Shown here one piece after another: positions 1-8,287 of a DNA stretch of 64,000 nucleotides (positions within the stretch are counted from its first letter, which is position 1; every line of letters begins with the position of its first letter). The translations under genes and the position numbers were made by a program. Below the pieces are notes generated by a model. It did no database searches and was not told the DNA's origin. It was given only the letters and a program-made list of their open reading frames with translations. The stretch is from Microbacterium mitrae (lineage in GTDB: Bacteria > Actinomycetota > Actinomycetes > Actinomycetales > Microbacteriaceae): NCBI RefSeq assembly GCF_008017445.1, contig NZ_VRSW01000001.1, forward strand, positions 620,001 through 684,000, read 5' to 3'.

Positions 1-405
1 GCACAACGACTGTATGCGGCGGCCCGCGGCATTGATCTGCTCGATGAGGTGCTGGTCGAATGGCGGGTGCGCAGCGACGGAACCAGCATCACACAACGCG
101 AGGCTGACCCGCGGGTGCTCGCCGATTGCGTTGCGCAGATGGCGGCCGGGCTCGATGTTCTGCGCCGAGCCTCGCCGGAGGCGGCAGCCGCGCGCACGAC
201 CCAAATTCTGCGGATGGACCTGCCACGGCTCGCGAGCGTCGAAGAGCTCACCGCCGCTTCGCACGCCGTGCTTGCCAATTTTGCTCGCACCCTGCGACCG
301 ACGCCCACCGATCGCGCGCTCCTCACCCAGTCACCGGCGAACCCCCATGACCCAGCAGCCCCGACAGTCGGCGCGGTTTACGACCGCGTCACCGCCTGGG
401 GCTAG
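1..405 (+). CDS. C-terminal part of an unrecognised protein (possibly a family 2 glycosyltransferase)
   Basis: The reading frame is open from base 1 and stops with TAG at 403-405, so at least 134 C-terminal residues are present and the N-terminus lies left of the window. The piece is soluble and mostly helical, with no membrane segment. A stretch reading WRVRSDGTSITQ, just after the first residues, resembles the tail of bacterial family 2 glycosyltransferases that build surface polymers, where a similar W-R-x-R-x-D-G-x-S-x-T segment follows the GT-A domain. That resemblance is from memory and weak, and the catalytic domain is not in view. The gene is followed by a long repeat-rich gap and the oppositely oriented ABC exporter, so it is not co-transcribed with anything to its right. 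Confidence 0.35.
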   Translation, partial: AQRLYAAARGIDLLDEVLVEWRVRSDGTSITQREADPRVLADCVAQMAAGLDVLRRASPEAAAARTTQILRMDLPRLASVEELTAASHAVLANFARTLRPTPTDRALLTQSPANPHDPAAPTVGAVYDRVTAWG

Positions 406-885
406 CCGGTCCGCTCATCGCTCCGGCGCGCGGTGCGGGCAGGCGGTGCGGTAGGCGGCAGGGATGGCGCCCCTCGTGGTTCCGCGCCCCCTTAGTTCCA
501 CACCCCGCGTGGTTCCGTACCCCCTTAGTTCCACACCCCGCGTGGTTCCGTACCCCCTTAGTTCCACACCCCGCGTGGTTCCACACCCCGCGTGGTCTCG
601 CATCCTCTTCCTGTTGTGCACGATGGCAACCCTGTTATGCACGATGAAAATGGCGCTGCGCTTCGACACGCCGACAATTCGACCCAAATAATGGATTTAC
701 TCGTGCAGAACAGGATCTCCACCGCGGGTCGACCGGCCGAGAGCACCTGCGTGCGGCACGGCTCGTCGAATCAGAGTCCGGCACGTCAAGGCGCAATAGA
801 TGGAACCCGGGCATGGCTCGGTGAGTCAACGCACGGCTGAGCATGTCACGGTTGAGCCCGTGCGCACGCGGCGAGCGGTGACGCG
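406..885. other. gene-free stretch with tandem and dispersed repeats
   Basis: This stretch lies between the ends of a rightward and a leftward gene. Reading frames here are low-complexity repeat translations or have no ribosome site, so I call no gene. It holds the 33-bp tandem repeat (476-605) and two close copies of a short element, GTTGTGCACGATGGCA at about 613 and GTTATGCACGATGAAAATGG at about 633, related to elements near 39.8 and 40.1 kb. I see no RNA gene and no convincing terminator. Confidence 0.6.
476..605. repeat. 33-bp tandem repeat, three full copies plus half units
   Basis: Copies start at 476, 509 and 542, each beginning GTGGTTCCG and continuing through CCCCCTTAGTTCCACACCCC. 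At 575 a 17-base half unit (GTGGTTCCACACCCCGC) follows, and a degenerate start at 592. The unit is itself an imperfect duplication of 16-17 bases, because GTGGTTCC... and TAGTTCCACACCCC are related. On the other strand every unit carries GGAACCAC, the word that is over-represented across the window and recurs in the repeat near 40.3 kb. Confidence 0.9.
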
Positions 886-2958
886 CTACTGCGGTTCGAC
901 TCTGATGGTTCCGGTGTCGAGATCGGCGGTTGCTTCGTCGTCGCTCAACCCGGCCACATTTGCAGCCGCGAAGCCCACGGCAAACCCCGCGACCGCACCC
1001 GCACCCGCAGACGACGGCGCCCGATCGGCGCGCGGCCCCAGGCGCTCGCCCGCCTCATCGTCATCGATCACAGCCTCATCGTCAAGGATGCGCGATGCGG
1101 CAATCTGCTGGGCGGCAAGGTCGGCGTAAAGACCTCCCAGCGCAATCAGCTCGGCGTGGGTGCCCGACTCGACGATGAGCCCCGCCTGGATCACGTGAAT
1201 CATGTCGGCATGAATCACGGTCGATAGGCGGTGCGCGATCGACAGCGTGGTGCGGCCACGCGATGCCTCATCGAGGGCTGCCTGCACCACCCGCTCCGAC
1301 ACCGTGTCAAGGGCGCTGGTGGCCTCATCGAGAAGAATCACCGGGGGGTCCTTTAGCAGCACGCGGGCAATCGCGATCCGTTGCTTCTCGCCACCCGAAA
1401 GCCGGTAGCCGCGCTCGCCCACGACGGTGTCGTAGCCGTGCTCGAAGCTCTCGATAACGTGATGAATATTGGCTGCGCGGCACGCCTGCTCAATCTCGGC
1501 GTCGCTCGCCTCGGGCTTCGCGTAGCGGAGGTTCTCACGAATCGTGGCGTGAAAGAGGTACGTCTCTTGAGACACAATTCCGACGTTGTCGATGATCGAC
1601 TCGTGGGTGAGTTCGCGCACATCGGTTCCGGCGAATTGCACGGAACCAGCTGTCGCCTCATAAAAGCGCGGCGCGAGATACAGCACCGTCGATTTGCCCG
1701 CACCACTCGGGCCGACGAAGGCAACGTGCTCCCCCGGCTCGGCGGTGAAGGAAATGCCGCGCAGCGTCGCAGGCATCTCTTCTGAGGCATCGGGGTATCG
1801 AAACTGCACGTCACGAAACTCAACGCGACCCAACGGGCCACCCGCCGCGGCAACACTGATGGCATCTGGGGCATCGGAGATTGCGGGCTTGAGGTCAAGG
1901 TATTCAAAAATCCGGGCGAACACCGCAGACGACGTTTGAATGTCAAGCGCAACCCGCATCAGGCCCATGAGTGGTTGCAGCAACCGCGCCTGCACCGTCG
2001 TGAACGCCACAATGGTGCCAGCCGTGATGGTAGGCGAACCGGCACCGAGCAGCCATCCTGACACCAGATACACAACGGCGGGCACACTGGCCATCAGCAC
2101 CTGAACCACCGTGAAGAAGCCCTGACCGCTCATGGCTCGTTTGACCTGCAGCCTCACCTGGTTGGCGTTCTCGGCGCGATAGCGATCTGACTCGGTGCGT
2201 TCGCGGTTAAACGACTTCGACAGCAAAATGCCAGAAACGCTGAGGGTCTCTTGGGTGATAGCGCTCAGCTCACTCAATGACTCTTGCGTTTGCCCTGCAA
2301 TGCGAGCGCGCACCTGGCCGACACGTCGCTGGACGAGCGCCAGAATCGGCATCAGCACCACGGCGAGGAGAGTGAGACGCCAGTCGATCAGGATCATCGC
2401 AACGAGCGAGGCGATGACTGTCACGGTATTGCCCAGGATGCTCGTAACCGTGTTGGTGAGAACGCCGCTAACGGCGCCCACGTCGTTTTGCAGCCGAGAT
2501 TGAATGACCCCCGTCTTGGTGCGGGTGAAGAAACCGAGCTCCATCGACTGCAAATGCTGAAACAGGCTCACGCGGAGATCGCCCGTAATCGCGTTGCCAA
2601 CGGTAGAGGTAAACCACGTCTGCGCGACCCCAACGAGAGCACCGAGAATGAACAACCCGATCATCACGGCAACCAGCCAGCCAAGCAGCGGCATGTTGGG
2701 GCCGCCGGTCGGCGGGAAGAGCGCGTCGTCGAAGATGCGTTGGATGATGAGCGGCGGAACCACACCAATAGCTGCGCCCAGCACCACAAGCATCATGGTG
2801 GTGACAATGCGCCCGCGATACGGCCGAAACAGCGCGAAGATGCGCTTTCTCAGGCCCGTGATCCGCGGCGCCTTCGCATTCTCGCGGCGCTGCGCCGCAG
2901 CGTCGACTCCGCGGAAACCTCCGCCGCCTCCGTGGCCCATGCCGCCGCCCATGCTCAT
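886..2958 (-). CDS. ABC exporter, fused permease and ATPase
   Basis: This 690-residue protein is a type IV ABC half-transporter that should work as a homodimer in the cytoplasmic membrane, probably in drug or lipid export. An N-terminal Gly/Met-rich tail (1-20) is followed by six membrane helices spread over about 50-340. The ATPase domain carries Walker A GPSGAGKST near 416-424, the Q-loop segment IVSQETYLF near 461, signature LSGGEKQR near 520 and Walker B VILLDEATSALD near 540, so all catalytic parts are intact. An acidic C-terminal tail of about 70 residues is unusual and of unknown role. No partner half-transporter is adjacent, which supports a homodimer. Substrate cannot be told from sequence. 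No strong ribosome site is visible at this ATG; the second ATG two codons on is equally possible. Confidence 0.9.
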   Translation of the reverse strand: MSMGGGMGHGGGGGFRGVDAAAQRRENAKAPRITGLRKRIFALFRPYRGRIVTTMMLVVLGAAIGVVPPLIIQRIFDDALFPPTGGPNMPLLGWLVAVMIGLFILGALVGVAQTWFTSTVGNAITGDLRVSLFQHLQSMELGFFTRTKTGVIQSRLQNDVGAVSGVLTNTVTSILGNTVTVIASLVAMILIDWRLTLLAVVLMPILALVQRRVGQVRARIAGQTQESLSELSAITQETLSVSGILLSKSFNRERTESDRYRAENANQVRLQVKRAMSGQGFFTVVQVLMASVPAVVYLVSGWLLGAGSPTITAGTIVAFTTVQARLLQPLMGLMRVALDIQTSSAVFARIFEYLDLKPAISDAPDAISVAAAGGPLGRVEFRDVQFRYPDASEEMPATLRGISFTAEPGEHVAFVGPSGAGKSTVLYLAPRFYEATAGSVQFAGTDVRELTHESIIDNVGIVSQETYLFHATIRENLRYAKPEASDAEIEQACRAANIHHVIESFEHGYDTVVGERGYRLSGGEKQRIAIARVLLKDPPVILLDEATSALDTVSERVVQAALDEASRGRTTLSIAHRLSTVIHADMIHVIQAGLIVESGTHAELIALGGLYADLAAQQIAASRILDDEAVIDDDEAGERLGPRADRAPSSAGAGAVAGFAVGFAAANVAGLSDDEATADLDTGTIRVEPQ

Positions 2959-3087
2959 GTCTCGACCCTACCGAGGGTGGCAGACATCGGGGCCGAAACC
3001 CCTGGTTCCGCCACCCGCCACCTCACTCAAACCCGAGCCCCAGCGCAGAACCCCCGACCCCGCGCCCAAACCCAGAACCCCGCGCCC

Positions 3088-3735
3088 TCACCCGAGCGAG
3101 GAGATGAGGTTGATGATGGTCGCCAGAATGACGGCTCCAAACAGATAGCCCAGCAACGACTGCACCACAAACGCCCGCCGGAAGGTGGTGTTTTGCACAT
3201 CGGTGTCGGCGACTTGATAGGTCAGTCCGAGCCCGAAAGAGACATAGGCAAAGTCGGCGTAGCTCGGCGGTTCGCTCTGGTTGAAGTCGATGCCGCCACC
3301 CTTCTCTGAGTAGTACATGCGCGCGTAGCGCAGCATGGCATCGACCTGAATGAGAAACCACGACGCGACGACCGCCGCAACCACAATGGCTGCCATCCAC
3401 GCCTGCTGCTCTGGTCGGGCCGTCGGCACGGAGACCAGCACGACGACAACCGCCCCGAGGCTTGCCACCGAGCAAATCAGCGTGATCAACCGCGCGACGC
3501 GGCGACCCGGATCTTCTCGTGTGGCGTGGGCGCGAGTCTGCTCGCCATCCATCGGCCAGGTCGCCAAAAGCACCCAGACGACCACGGTGGTAGCGCTGGC
3601 CGCCCAACCGCAAAGCAACCCCGTCCAGATGTCCATGATCGGAACCACCAGCACGGTGACGAGAGCGCCGATCGCGAGTCCCGTGGCCAGTCGCCACCAG
3701 CGAGATGACAGCTTCACGCGTTGCACCTCACGCAT
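3088..3735 (-). CDS. DUF1345 family membrane protein
   Basis: The 215-residue protein has hydrophobic helices at about 15-35, 38-58, 85-105, 112-130 and near the C-terminus (185-212). It contains the polar stretch DFNQSEPPSYADFAYVSFGL that is typical of DUF1345 proteins, a widespread membrane family without assigned function. Length and helix number fit the family, so the gene looks intact. It is leftward, 129 bases upstream of the ABC exporter start, and could share its transcript. The promoter would lie in the 200 bases separating it from the divergent MFS gene. Confidence 0.8.
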   Translation of the reverse strand: MREVQRVKLSSRWWRLATGLAIGALVTVLVVPIMDIWTGLLCGWAASATTVVVWVLLATWPMDGEQTRAHATREDPGRRVARLITLICSVASLGAVVVVLVSVPTARPEQQAWMAAIVVAAVVASWFLIQVDAMLRYARMYYSEKGGGIDFNQSEPPSYADFAYVSFGLGLTYQVADTDVQNTTFRRAFVVQSLLGYLFGAVILATIINLISSLG

Positions 3736-3888
3736 TTTGCGACCGCGAACTGAATCACGTATTCTCTCTCTTCTGCCAATTTTTCGGTCGCCTCCATGCG
3801 CTCATCATGGCACGCGGCCCGCGCTTCAATCGCCTCGGGAACAGATTCGTGTTCGACGGCGTTGGAGCATCCTGAACCCCGACCAATG

Positions 3889-3904
3889 TCTGACCCCCGT
3901 CAGA
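3889..3904. promoter_or_regulatory. inverted repeat upstream of the MFS exporter
   Basis: TCTGAC and GTCAGA are perfect inverted arms separated by CCCC. The site lies 43 bases before the ATG of the MFS exporter, in the divergent promoter region, where a repressor could bind. No regulator gene is adjacent, so this is a candidate operator only. Confidence 0.35.
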
Positions 3905-3946
3905 GAATAGGTCCCTGCCCGCTCCGGGCCAATCTTGGAGAACAAC

Positions 3947-5467
3947 ATGACTGCCGTCACCACGGGACCACCCACCACCATGTCATCGCGCGACACCCGA
4001 CTGATCGCGCTGTTGCTTGGCGCTGCGTTCGTCGCCATTCTGAATGAAACCACGATGGGTGTGGCAATCAAGCACCTCATCGACGACCTTGGCATTCTCG
4101 CCACCGATGCGCAGTGGTTGACCACTGCGTTCATGCTCACCATGGCCGTCGTCATTCCGACGACCGGTTTCATGTTGCAGCGCCTCACCACACGTCAGGT
4201 GTTCTTGCTGGCGATGGGTCTTTTCACCACCGGAACCGCGATCGCGTTCTTCGCCGGCGGCTTTGAAATGCTGCTGGTCGCCCGCGTCGTGCAGGCTTCG
4301 GGTACCGCCATCATGATGCCGTTGCTCATGACCACCACCATGACCCTGGTTCCGCCCGCTTCGCGCGGCCGTTTTATGGGTCGCGTCAGCATTGTGATGT
4401 CGTTGGCTCCCGCCATTGGCCCCACGATGGCTGGCTTCATTTTGGATGCCTGGGGCTGGCGCTGGGTGTTCGGTGTTGTGCTGCCCATCGCGGTGCTCGC
4501 GCTGCTGGCGGGCGCGAAGTTCATGGTGAACACCGGAACGCCCTCGAAGGCTCCGCTTGACGTGCTGAGCGTTATTCTCTCGGCGTTCGCGTTCGGTGGG
4601 CTGGTGTACGGCGTGAGCCAGGTCGGTGGCGCGCACGTTGACCCGTCGGCTTCTGCCGCGGAGCTCGCGGCCGCTCAGGCCACCTCCACCATGACCATGA
4701 CCATCGCCCTCACGGTGGGTGCCATCTCGCTCGCGCTGTTCATTTGGCGCCAGCTGGTCCTGCAGCGTGTCAACGACGCTCTGCTTGATCTGCGCGTCTT
4801 CCTGTCGAAGAACTTCACCATCGCGACGGTGATGATGCTGCTGCTGTCGCTGGGCTTCTTCGGAGCGCTCACCGTGCTGCCGCTGTACCTGCAGGGTGTC
4901 GCCGGATTTGATGCGAAAGACACCGGTCTGATGATGCTGCCCGGCGCCATCGCCATGGGTCTGCTGGGCCCCGTGATCGGTCGCATTTACGACGCGATCG
5001 GCCCGCGCGCCCTGATGGTTCCTGGCACCATGCTCACCTCGGCCGTGCTGTGGTTCTACGCCACCAGCCTCACCCCGACAACGCCCGCGTGGGTGATCGT
5101 TGTGGCACAGATGATCCTGTCGATCGGCCTGGCGATGTCGTTCACACCGCTGTTCACCTCGGCGTTGGGCTCCGTCAAGCGCCAGTTCTACTCGCACGGT
5201 TCTGCCGTCATCTCAACGATTCAGCAGGTCGCCGGTGCTGCCGGCGTCGCGGTGCTGATCACCGTGATGACCAACGTGACCACGTCGGTTGCCGAGAGCG
5301 GAGTGGCGGAACCACTGGCTGGCGCCGAGGGCACGCGCGCGGCGTTTGTTCTGGCTGCCATCATTTCGATTCCGATCATCGCACTGGCCTTCCTCGTGAA
5401 GAAGCCCGCCGACGATGCCGAGTTCGCCGAGGCTTCCCGCGGCGAACCGACCGCAGAACACGCCTGA
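3947..5467 (+). CDS. MFS multidrug exporter, DHA2 (14-helix) type
   Basis: About 506 residues with 14 hydrophobic segments; this length and helix number are typical of proton-driven drug/H+ antiporters of the EmrB/QacA type. The segment beginning LIALLLGAAFVAILNETTMG is the family's first helix, in which D or N-E/T at this position takes part in coupling. I start at ATG 3947 because GGAG lies six bases upstream (3937-3940); the frame is also open to a TTG at 3935 that overlaps this ribosome site. A Ser/Ala-rich acidic tail ends the protein. The gene stands alone, followed by a strong terminator hairpin. Substrate is unknown. Confidence 0.9.
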   Translation: MTAVTTGPPTTMSSRDTRLIALLLGAAFVAILNETTMGVAIKHLIDDLGILATDAQWLTTAFMLTMAVVIPTTGFMLQRLTTRQVFLLAMGLFTTGTAIAFFAGGFEMLLVARVVQASGTAIMMPLLMTTTMTLVPPASRGRFMGRVSIVMSLAPAIGPTMAGFILDAWGWRWVFGVVLPIAVLALLAGAKFMVNTGTPSKAPLDVLSVILSAFAFGGLVYGVSQVGGAHVDPSASAAELAAAQATSTMTMTIALTVGAISLALFIWRQLVLQRVNDALLDLRVFLSKNFTIATVMMLLLSLGFFGALTVLPLYLQGVAGFDAKDTGLMMLPGAIAMGLLGPVIGRIYDAIGPRALMVPGTMLTSAVLWFYATSLTPTTPAWVIVVAQMILSIGLAMSFTPLFTSALGSVKRQFYSHGSAVISTIQQVAGAAGVAVLITVMTNVTTSVAESGVAEPLAGAEGTRAAFVLAAIISIPIIALAFLVKKPADDAEFAEASRGEPTAEHA

Positions 5468-5479
5468 GTCACCATAGAC

Positions 5480-5519
5480 AGAAGCGGCGGGTCACCCTCT
5501 CGGGTGATCCGCCGCTTCT
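5480..5519 (+). terminator. hairpin terminator after the MFS gene
   Basis: Arms AGAAGCGGCGGGTCACCC and GGGTGATCCGCCGCTTCT pair with one G-T mismatch around a four-base loop. It starts 12 bases after the stop codon of the MFS exporter and may serve both strands, because the small leftward Cys-rich gene also ends here. Confidence 0.85.
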
Positions 5520-5535
5520 CGTTTGAGAGTGCGAT

Positions 5536-5658
5536 CTAGCCGCAGCAGTTGCTTCCGCCGCAGCACGAGCCGCCCTCAGCGTCAATGTTCAGCAGGTTCA
5601 GTGCGTCGGCCACGGGTGCCAGCGGCTGAACCGGCGTCTCAGGAGTAGGAGTCGTCAT
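5536..5658 (-). CDS. tiny Cys-rich C-terminus protein, 40 residues
   Basis: The frame starts at ATG 5658 and stops with TAG at 5536-5538. It begins MTTPTPETPVQPLAPV and ends in CCGGSNCCG, two double-cysteine pairs at the extreme C-terminus. It has no signal peptide or membrane helix. The C-terminal cluster looks like a metal-binding or redox tail; function is unknown. I believe similar very small Cys-tailed proteins occur in other Microbacteriaceae, but cannot verify this here. It ends just before the shared terminator at 5480-5519. Stop and start are clean, and the Pro-rich head and Cys tail are unlikely to arise by chance. Confidence 0.6.
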   Translation of the reverse strand: MTTPTPETPVQPLAPVADALNLLNIDAEGGSCCGGSNCCG

Positions 5659-5897
5659 GGCCCCATGCTAACCCCGCCACCCGAGGTGCAGGGCCGATTT
5701 GCGCGAAGTGTGATCCTAGTGATGTTGCGCTTGGTGGCGACTGATCGCGCGACGACTTTCATCATGCGACGATGAGGTCGGCGCAAGCCGCGGCGTTGCG
5801 CTAGCCTTGCGTGACGAGGAGCGCCGGAGCGTGAGCGAACCTCGGTCGGGCCGACCAGCACACGCGCCCGTCTCAGTAGCGTGAAGACAGGGAAAAA

Positions 5898-7031
5898 ATG
5901 CGCAAGCGCACAGACGCCGAACCGGCGGTCAAGACAACCAACTTCATGGGCGGTCACTCACGGGTTAAGCCCTTTGTCTGGGGTTTTCTCGGAGCCCTCG
6001 GCGTGCTTGCGGCCCTCATTCTGGGCGGTTTGGTCAGCCAGTTGGGCACGGTGCTGCTCTACATCGGTATCGCGCTGTTTATTTCGCTGGGCCTTGACCC
6101 CATCGTCACCTCAATTGAGAAGAAGATTCCGCGCCCTGCCGCCATTGCGGCTGTCGTGCTCGCGGTCTTGATGGTGTTTGCTGGCATTCTGATCGCCATC
6201 ATCCCAATCATCGTCGAGCAGATCGCCAACCTCACGCAGTCGCTACCGAAGCTCGTCAACGACATCATGGCCACCGACTGGTACGCGAACATTAATCGCG
6301 ATTACGGCGATCAGATCGGAACCATGCTGGAGGACGCCCTGAAGTTCTTCCAAGACCCGCAAAACATTCTGGGCATCATCGGCGGCGTCGGCGCCGTTAC
6401 CGGCGGTATCGCCTCCGCCATCACCGGCGTTGTGATCGTGCTGATCCTGACCCTGTACTTCATCGCGTCCCTTCGCACCATGAAGAACACCGCCACCCGC
6501 TTTGTTCCGGCCTACAACCGGGAGAAGTTCTCCAGCCTCGTCGACGACATCTCCGGCGCCGTCGGCCGCTACGTTGTCGGTCAAGCGAGCCTGGCGGCGA
6601 TCAACGGCGTGCTGACGTTTATTCTGATGCTCATCATTGGCGCCCCGATGCCCGCGCTTCTCGCGCTCATCGCCTTTATTGGTTCCATGATCCCCATGGT
6701 CGGAACCCTGACGGCCGCGATTATCAACTCCCTCATTTGCCTCATCGCCTCCCCGCTCACGGCCATCGTGGCCGCGATCTGGTACCTCGTTTACATGCAG
6801 ATTGAGGCGTACTACCTGAGCCCGCGCATCATGAATAAGGCGGTGTCGATTCCCGGTGCGCTCGTCGTGATCGCTGCCGTCGGCGGCGCTGCAATCGGCC
6901 AGGTGCTCGGCGCTCTGGTGGCCGTTCCGGTGGCGGCAAGCATCCTCATCATCGTGCAGAAGGTGTGGTTCCCCGCTCAAGACGCAAAGGTCGTCGACCC
7001 CGACGAAGAGCCGGCAATCGCGACGGCATAG
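5898..7031 (+). CDS. AI-2E family transporter (first of two)
   Basis: The 377-residue protein has the AI-2E/TqsA layout: two N-terminal helix pairs (about 28-75 and 80-105), a central amphipathic segment (110-165), and four to five C-terminal helices (170-370) with the conserved block IGAPMPALLALIAFIGSMIP. Family members export autoinducer-2, act as Na+/H+ antiporters or transport unknown substrates; the substrate is not readable here. It stands alone between two terminators. A purine-rich AGGGAAAAA precedes the ATG. A paralogue is encoded at 58615-59790. Confidence 0.85.
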   Translation: MRKRTDAEPAVKTTNFMGGHSRVKPFVWGFLGALGVLAALILGGLVSQLGTVLLYIGIALFISLGLDPIVTSIEKKIPRPAAIAAVVLAVLMVFAGILIAIIPIIVEQIANLTQSLPKLVNDIMATDWYANINRDYGDQIGTMLEDALKFFQDPQNILGIIGGVGAVTGGIASAITGVVIVLILTLYFIASLRTMKNTATRFVPAYNREKFSSLVDDISGAVGRYVVGQASLAAINGVLTFILMLIIGAPMPALLALIAFIGSMIPMVGTLTAAIINSLICLIASPLTAIVAAIWYLVYMQIEAYYLSPRIMNKAVSIPGALVVIAAVGGAAIGQVLGALVAVPVAASILIIVQKVWFPAQDAKVVDPDEEPAIATA

Positions 7032-7040
7032 TCAGCAACA

Positions 7041-7078
7041 AAAAAGCGGGGCGGAACCATGGTTCCGCCCCGCTTTTT
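7041..7078. terminator. perfect palindromic terminator built from an inverted GGAACC pair
   Basis: AAAAAGCGGGGCGGAACC and its exact reverse complement are separated by only AT. The A-tract and T-tract make it a bidirectional intrinsic terminator between the AI-2E gene and the oppositely oriented operon ending at 7089. The centre CGGAACCATGGTTCCG is a head-to-head pair of the window's over-represented word. Confidence 0.95.
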
Positions 7079-7088
7079 GGTGACTGCC

Positions 7089-7703
7089 CTACTCCCCAGC
7101 GGGTGCCACCGGCCGACCGATCGACAACATTAGGCGGTTGGCCCAGTTGAAGAATGCGGTCGAGTGCACGATGTCGACAATTTCATCGGTCGTGAAGCGG
7201 GCATCGCGCAACACCCGCACCCGATCGCTACCGAACTGCGTTGGCACCGCGGTGAGTGCGGCTGCAGCCTCGACCAGCGCGTTCAATCGCGGCCCCAGGT
7301 CGGCGAGGAGTCCGTCTTCCAGCAGCGCATCGACGGCGGTGGCATCTTTCAAGAAGTGCGCGGCAAAACGCGCGTGCACGGAGGCGCAGAACACGCAACC
7401 GTTGACGCGAGAGGCGGCGGCAGCGGCGAGCTCCCGCTCCGCGCGTGGGAGTCCGTCCTTAGCGTTGTAGAAGATGTCTTTGTCAACGAGGGTGCGCGCG
7501 CGGAGAATCTCAGGGTCGCGCGCCAGCAGCCGAAAGTAGTCGCTCTGATCGCGCGCCCGATCGACCAGTCCGTCGTAGTGGCGCGGTGTGAGGTCGTCGA
7601 TGGCGACAGGTTGAAGCCACGGCAGCCAGCCCACCTCCGCACGCGTGAACGCATGCGGGTGCTCGGCTTCTTATTGCAAGAGGTCCGCGGTCGTGGTGGT
7701 CAT
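7089..7703 (-). CDS. alkylhydroperoxidase-domain protein (Avi_7169 type), start interrupted by an in-frame stop
   Basis: The product is an AhpD-fold/carboxymuconolactone-decarboxylase protein. It contains CVFCASVH, the CxxC(x3)H redox site, so peroxidase or thiol-disulphide chemistry is plausible. The expected start is ATG 7703, which overlaps the upstream stop as ATGA exactly like every other junction in this operon. However, codon 11 is TAA (7671-7673), and the family-like sequence EAEHPHAFTRAEVGW follows the stop in the same frame. As it stands, translation would have to restart, for example at GTG 7634 (181 residues), losing about 13 conserved residues. It is a nonsense mutation, a sequencing error or a true restart. 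It is the last gene of the operon. Confidence 0.7.
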
Positions 7704-8287
7704 GCCAACTCCTCCTGAATGGCCCGAAGGCCCGCAATGACGCGCTGCTGAAACGCGAGAAACGCAACAAGTTGCGACAGGGTCACAACGCCGTCTGCGC
7801 TCCAGCCGGCGGCGAGAAGCGCTGCGATCGCGGCGTCATCCGCTTCGCGCGGCCGCAACACCAACAGATGCGTGTGGGCGAGCGCGGCCGCCAGTCGCTC
7901 ACCAAACTGGGCGATGTCGTCGTCGTTGGGTGTCAACCGGGTGCCGTCGGTGTTCTCCTGCTGAAGCCCGATCTCCCGGTAGTGGCCAAACGGGCCGGCG
8001 GTCGCGTACTCGGCGGCATACGCCAACACATCGGAACCACGCTGCGCGTCGCGTGCGAGCGCCCGCTCCGCATAAAACTCGGCCACCGCATCGTCTGAGG
8101 TCAACCGTGTCGCAAAGGCGGCAATGTAATCACGCTCGGTCAGCGAAACGTGGGCAGAACTGACCGGTGAAAACAGCGCGTCAAAACTCGCCTGCAGTTG
8201 CTCGACGGTGACGGGCCGGCGCGCGCGAAGGGCTCGAAGCTCGTCGCTGGCGCCAACCAGCTCGTCAACAATGTCTACGGTGCTCAT
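7700..8287 (-). CDS. CMD-domain protein (Avi_7170 type)
   Basis: This 195-residue protein has two AhpD/carboxymuconolactone-decarboxylase-like helical halves (about 45-110 and 125-190) but no CxxC, so it is probably a partner or degenerate paralogue of the next gene's product rather than a peroxidase itself. Start ATG 8287 is chosen because it overlaps the stop of the monooxygenase gene as ATGA; the frame extends further up but without a ribosome site. Clusters of this type (Avi_7169/Avi_7170 families) place two such proteins beside a luciferase-like monooxygenase and a peptide-type ABC importer. The reaction is unknown. Confidence 0.8.
   Translation of the reverse strand: MSTVDIVDELVGASDELRALRARRPVTVEQLQASFDALFSPVSSAHVSLTERDYIAAFATRLTSDDAVAEFYAERALARDAQRGSDVLAYAAEYATAGPFGHYREIGLQQENTDGTRLTPNDDDIAQFGERLAAALAHTHLLVLRPREADDAAIAALLAAGWSADGVVTLSQLVAFLAFQQRVIAGLRAIQEELA

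Noticed and set aside
476..605. CRISPR-like array
   Set aside because: Units abut with no unique spacers and no cas gene is near, so it is a simple tandem repeat.
3983..5197. 404-codon leftward frame opposite the MFS exporter
   Set aside because: Antisense shadow rich in Arg, Gly, His and Gln; the exporter frame has clear membrane helices.
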